This document shows, one piece after another, positions 62,109-64,000 of a stretch of 64,000 bases of DNA (within the stretch, counting starts at the first letter, position 1; each line of letters opens with the position of its first letter). The position numbers were made by a program, and so were the translations under genes. The notes under the pieces are model-generated. The model did no database searches, was not told where the DNA came from, and saw nothing but the letters and a program-made list of their open reading frames with translations. The stretch is from Simplicispira sedimenti. GTDB taxonomy: Bacteria; Pseudomonadota; Gammaproteobacteria; Burkholderiales; Burkholderiaceae_C. Location of the stretch: NCBI RefSeq assembly GCF_022760965.1, contig NZ_JAKVIJ010000005.1, positions 62,001-126,000 on the forward strand, read 5' to 3'.

Positions 62109-63287
62109 GGCGGCCCGTGAGCCGCCCGGAACGGGCTCTGGCTGCCACACCTCGACCCGGTTGCGCCCGCGCTGCTTGGCCTGGTACATGGCCGCATCCG
62201 CACGGTGCAACACCCCTTCGGGGCTTTCGCCGGCAGCGCACAGGGTCACTCCGACACTCACTGTGAGCGCGATCGGCCCATGCTCGGTCATCGCGGGGTG
62301 CTGCCCCACCAGAGAACACAGGCGCTCGGCCACGGCCCTGGCACCCTCGCGGGTGGCAAGGGGCAAGGCGATTGCGAACTCCTCGCCACCAAGCCTGCCC
62401 ATGAGATCCTCCCTGCGCAGGCAACTGGCGGCCAGGCCCACGAAGTGGCGCAGCACCTCATCCCCGCACTGGTGGCCCCAGGTGTCGTTGATCTTCTTGA
62501 AATGGTCCAGATCGATCACCAGCACGGGCAGTTCGGCCCTGCGGCGCCGCGCCTGGCTGATGGCCTTGTCCAGCAACGTCAGAAAGGCGCGCCGGTTGAA
62601 GACGCTGGTCAGCGGGTCCATCTCCGCCAGGCGCCGCAAGGCGCTGTGGGTGAACTCGTTGGCCAGCATCAGAATGCCAAACGCGATCAGCACCAGCGCC
62701 ATGATCGCCTCCAGGATGACGAACTGCGACAGGGCCGGGACCATGTCGGCATCCTGCACGAGCGACATCTGCAGCTTGAACAGCAGGGTCCGCAACAGCA
62801 CAAAAGCGCCATGTGCGCCCATGACGATCGCCGTCAGGTAGCGGGCTGGGTAGGCCTGCATGCCCCCATGCGCAAGGGTGGCGGCCGACAACCCGTAGAA
62901 CACGCCAGGCCCAAGGCTCGCGGCCAGAAAGCGCATGCCCGGATGGGGCTGCACCAACGTGAAATACAGCGCCATGCCAACCAGTACCGCGATGAACACC
63001 GCCGCCCGTCCATGGCGGGGCGGCGGCCGACCCATGTAGGCATGGCAACCCATCAGGCAGAGGTAGCCCGTCAATGACACCGCGCATTGGGTCAGCACGA
63101 CGGACAGGGCGGGCGGCAGTCGCGTCCATTGCAGGAAGCTGATGCTGAACAGCAGGCCGAACAGGTACGACAGCGTCCACAGCCGCAGGCCAGGGATCTG
63201 CCGGTTGAAGTACCACACTGCAAACAGCACTGCGGTGACCATGGCCATGAGGATGGCCGTGAGAGTCAGGAGGGTTGGACTGTGCAC
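62094..63287 (-). CDS. Membrane diguanylate cyclase
   Basis: A 397-residue protein with six N-terminal membrane helices (residues about 1-215) and a C-terminal GGDEF domain that makes c-di-GMP from two GTP. The active-site GGEEF is at 300-304; the inhibitory I-site RRED is at 291-294, five residues earlier. LVIDLDHFKKINDTWGHQCG is the family core. The start is GTG. The ending RAAAASP reaches the codA relic. No EAL domain is present. The cue sensed by the membrane part is not evident. Confidence 0.9.
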   Translation of the reverse strand: MHSPTLLTLTAILMAMVTAVLFAVWYFNRQIPGLRLWTLSYLFGLLFSISFLQWTRLPPALSVVLTQCAVSLTGYLCLMGCHAYMGRPPPRHGRAAVFIAVLVGMALYFTLVQPHPGMRFLAASLGPGVFYGLSAATLAHGGMQAYPARYLTAIVMGAHGAFVLLRTLLFKLQMSLVQDADMVPALSQFVILEAIMALVLIAFGILMLANEFTHSALRRLAEMDPLTSVFNRRAFLTLLDKAISQARRRRAELPVLVIDLDHFKKINDTWGHQCGDEVLRHFVGLAASCLRREDLMGRLGGEEFAIALPLATREGARAVAERLCSLVGQHPAMTEHGPIALTVSVGVTLCAAGESPEGVLHRADAAMYQAKQRGRNRVEVWQPEPVPGGSRAAAASP

Positions 63288-63406
63288 TGTGCAGAAACTC
63301 TACCGTGGCGTGGTGACCCATGCAGCGGGTTCAGAATATCCCATGCATCCAGCACCTCCACGAGGCGCGGGGGACCGGCTGACGCAGGTTGGATCCCCAG
63401 GCTCCC

Positions 63407-64000
63407 TCAGCCCGCCAGTGCGACGTACACGTTCTGCACGTCGTCGTTGGCATCGATGGCGGCGAGAAAGGACTCCACTTCCTCCAGTTGCTCTGCGCTC
63501 AGGCTCGCGGGATTGACGGGGTTCTTGGGCTTGTAGCCCAGCTTTGCCGTCAGTACGGTGAAACCCTGCGCGGGCAGCGCGCGGCTGACCAAATCGAGGT
63601 CGGTCGGGTCGGTGATGAACAGGGTGGCGCCCTCCTCGTCCGCTGGCTCGAAATCCTGCGCACCGGCCTCGATGGCAGCCACCTCGGGGTCTGCGCCTGC
63701 GGTGGCGGGCTCGGCCTCGATCAGGCCCACATGGTCAAAGTCCCAGGCCACCGAGCCCGAAGTACCCAGCTGGCCTTTGCGGAACAGCACGCGCATTTCA
63801 GGCGCTGTACGGTTCACGTTGTCCGTCAGGCACTCGACCATCACGGCCACACGGTGCGGCGCGAAGCCTTCGTAGATCACATGCTCGTAGTGCACCGCTT
63901 CGGTGCCCGTGCCCGAGCCCTTCTTGATGGCACGCTCCAGCGTGTCCTTGGGCATGGAGGCCTTGCGGGCCTGCTCCACCACGAGGCGCAGCCGCGAATT
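63407..64000 (-). CDS. YebC/PmpR-family protein, second copy (start outside window)
   Basis: The window holds 198 codons with the 5' end missing. NSRLRLVVEQARKASMPKDT, YEHVIYEGFAPHRVAVMVEC, RKGQLGTSGSVAWDFDHVG and the acidic C-terminal domain identify a YebC-family protein. It differs from yebC at 40204 throughout, so it is a distinct paralogue, probably of the YeeN-like group. A role in translation or regulation is possible. A full-length copy would need about 45 more N-terminal residues. Confidence 0.9.
   Translation of the reverse strand, partial: NSRLRLVVEQARKASMPKDTLERAIKKGSGTGTEAVHYEHVIYEGFAPHRVAVMVECLTDNVNRTAPEMRVLFRKGQLGTSGSVAWDFDHVGLIEAEPATAGADPEVAAIEAGAQDFEPADEEGATLFITDPTDLDLVSRALPAQGFTVLTAKLGYKPKNPVNPASLSAEQLEEVESFLAAIDANDDVQNVYVALAG

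Noticed and set aside
61825..62841. 338-codon plus-strand frame starting in the codA relic
   Set aside because: Only the first part is homologous to amidohydrolase; the rest is antisense to the diguanylate cyclase gene.

Overview
The window is a stretch of high-GC chromosome from a betaproteobacterium, most likely a denitrifying member of the Comamonadaceae (Acidovorax/Alicycliphilus-like). This placement is inferred from gene content, protein style and a dispersed repeat built around GGCGCTTG and TAGCTAT that I associate with that family; no database search was possible. Almost all of the window is ordinary, densely packed core genome with short intergenic gaps that are often filled by palindromic repeats. 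Both ends are cut inside genes: an Ntn-hydrolase acylase on the left and a YebC-family gene on the right.

Left part (1-24.8 kb): an acylase, a LysR/EamA divergent pair, a type II toxin-antitoxin operon bracketed by two copies of an inverted-repeat element, and a valine-degradation cluster (divergent LysR, mmsA, acyl-CoA dehydrogenase, a TfoX-like gene, mmsB). Next come tRNA-Pro(TGG), infA, an HPP-CBS membrane protein, psd, rlhA, a cation P-type ATPase, metY, a DUF457 membrane protein, ompW with a perfect FNR box, a TetR/old-yellow-enzyme pair and a yedI-like gene.

Middle (24.9-45.2 kb): housekeeping genes. These are purL (with a dispersed repeat inside its reading frame), map, glnD, an unknown lipoprotein, rng-maf-rlmH-rsfS (RsfS has a long Lys/Ala tail), hemF-purD-yebC, a HerA-like ATPase with an unknown partner, a threonine dehydratase-like enzyme and upp.

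Right part (45.2-59.3 kb): a respiratory denitrification block. On the minus strand lie nirS (first copy), a NapC/NirT tetraheme quinol oxidase, a diheme cytochrome (NirB-like), a cupredoxin and a second nirS. nirN converges on them from the plus strand. Divergent from the first nirS is a complete ccmABCDEFGHI operon for cytochrome c maturation, including a small ccmD of 58 codons. The logic is coherent: NirT passes quinol electrons to periplasmic carriers, the two cytochrome cd1 enzymes reduce nitrite to NO, NirN finishes heme d1, and Ccm attaches the many c-type hemes. FNR/Dnr-like boxes lie upstream of both nirS copies. The two NirS proteins look like members of two different NirS lineages rather than a recent duplication, which is the most interesting feature of the window. 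The d1 biosynthesis genes other than nirN are not here.

The right edge holds a TonB-dependent heme-type receptor, a cytosine-deaminase relic with an internal deletion, a membrane diguanylate cyclase and the second yebC gene.
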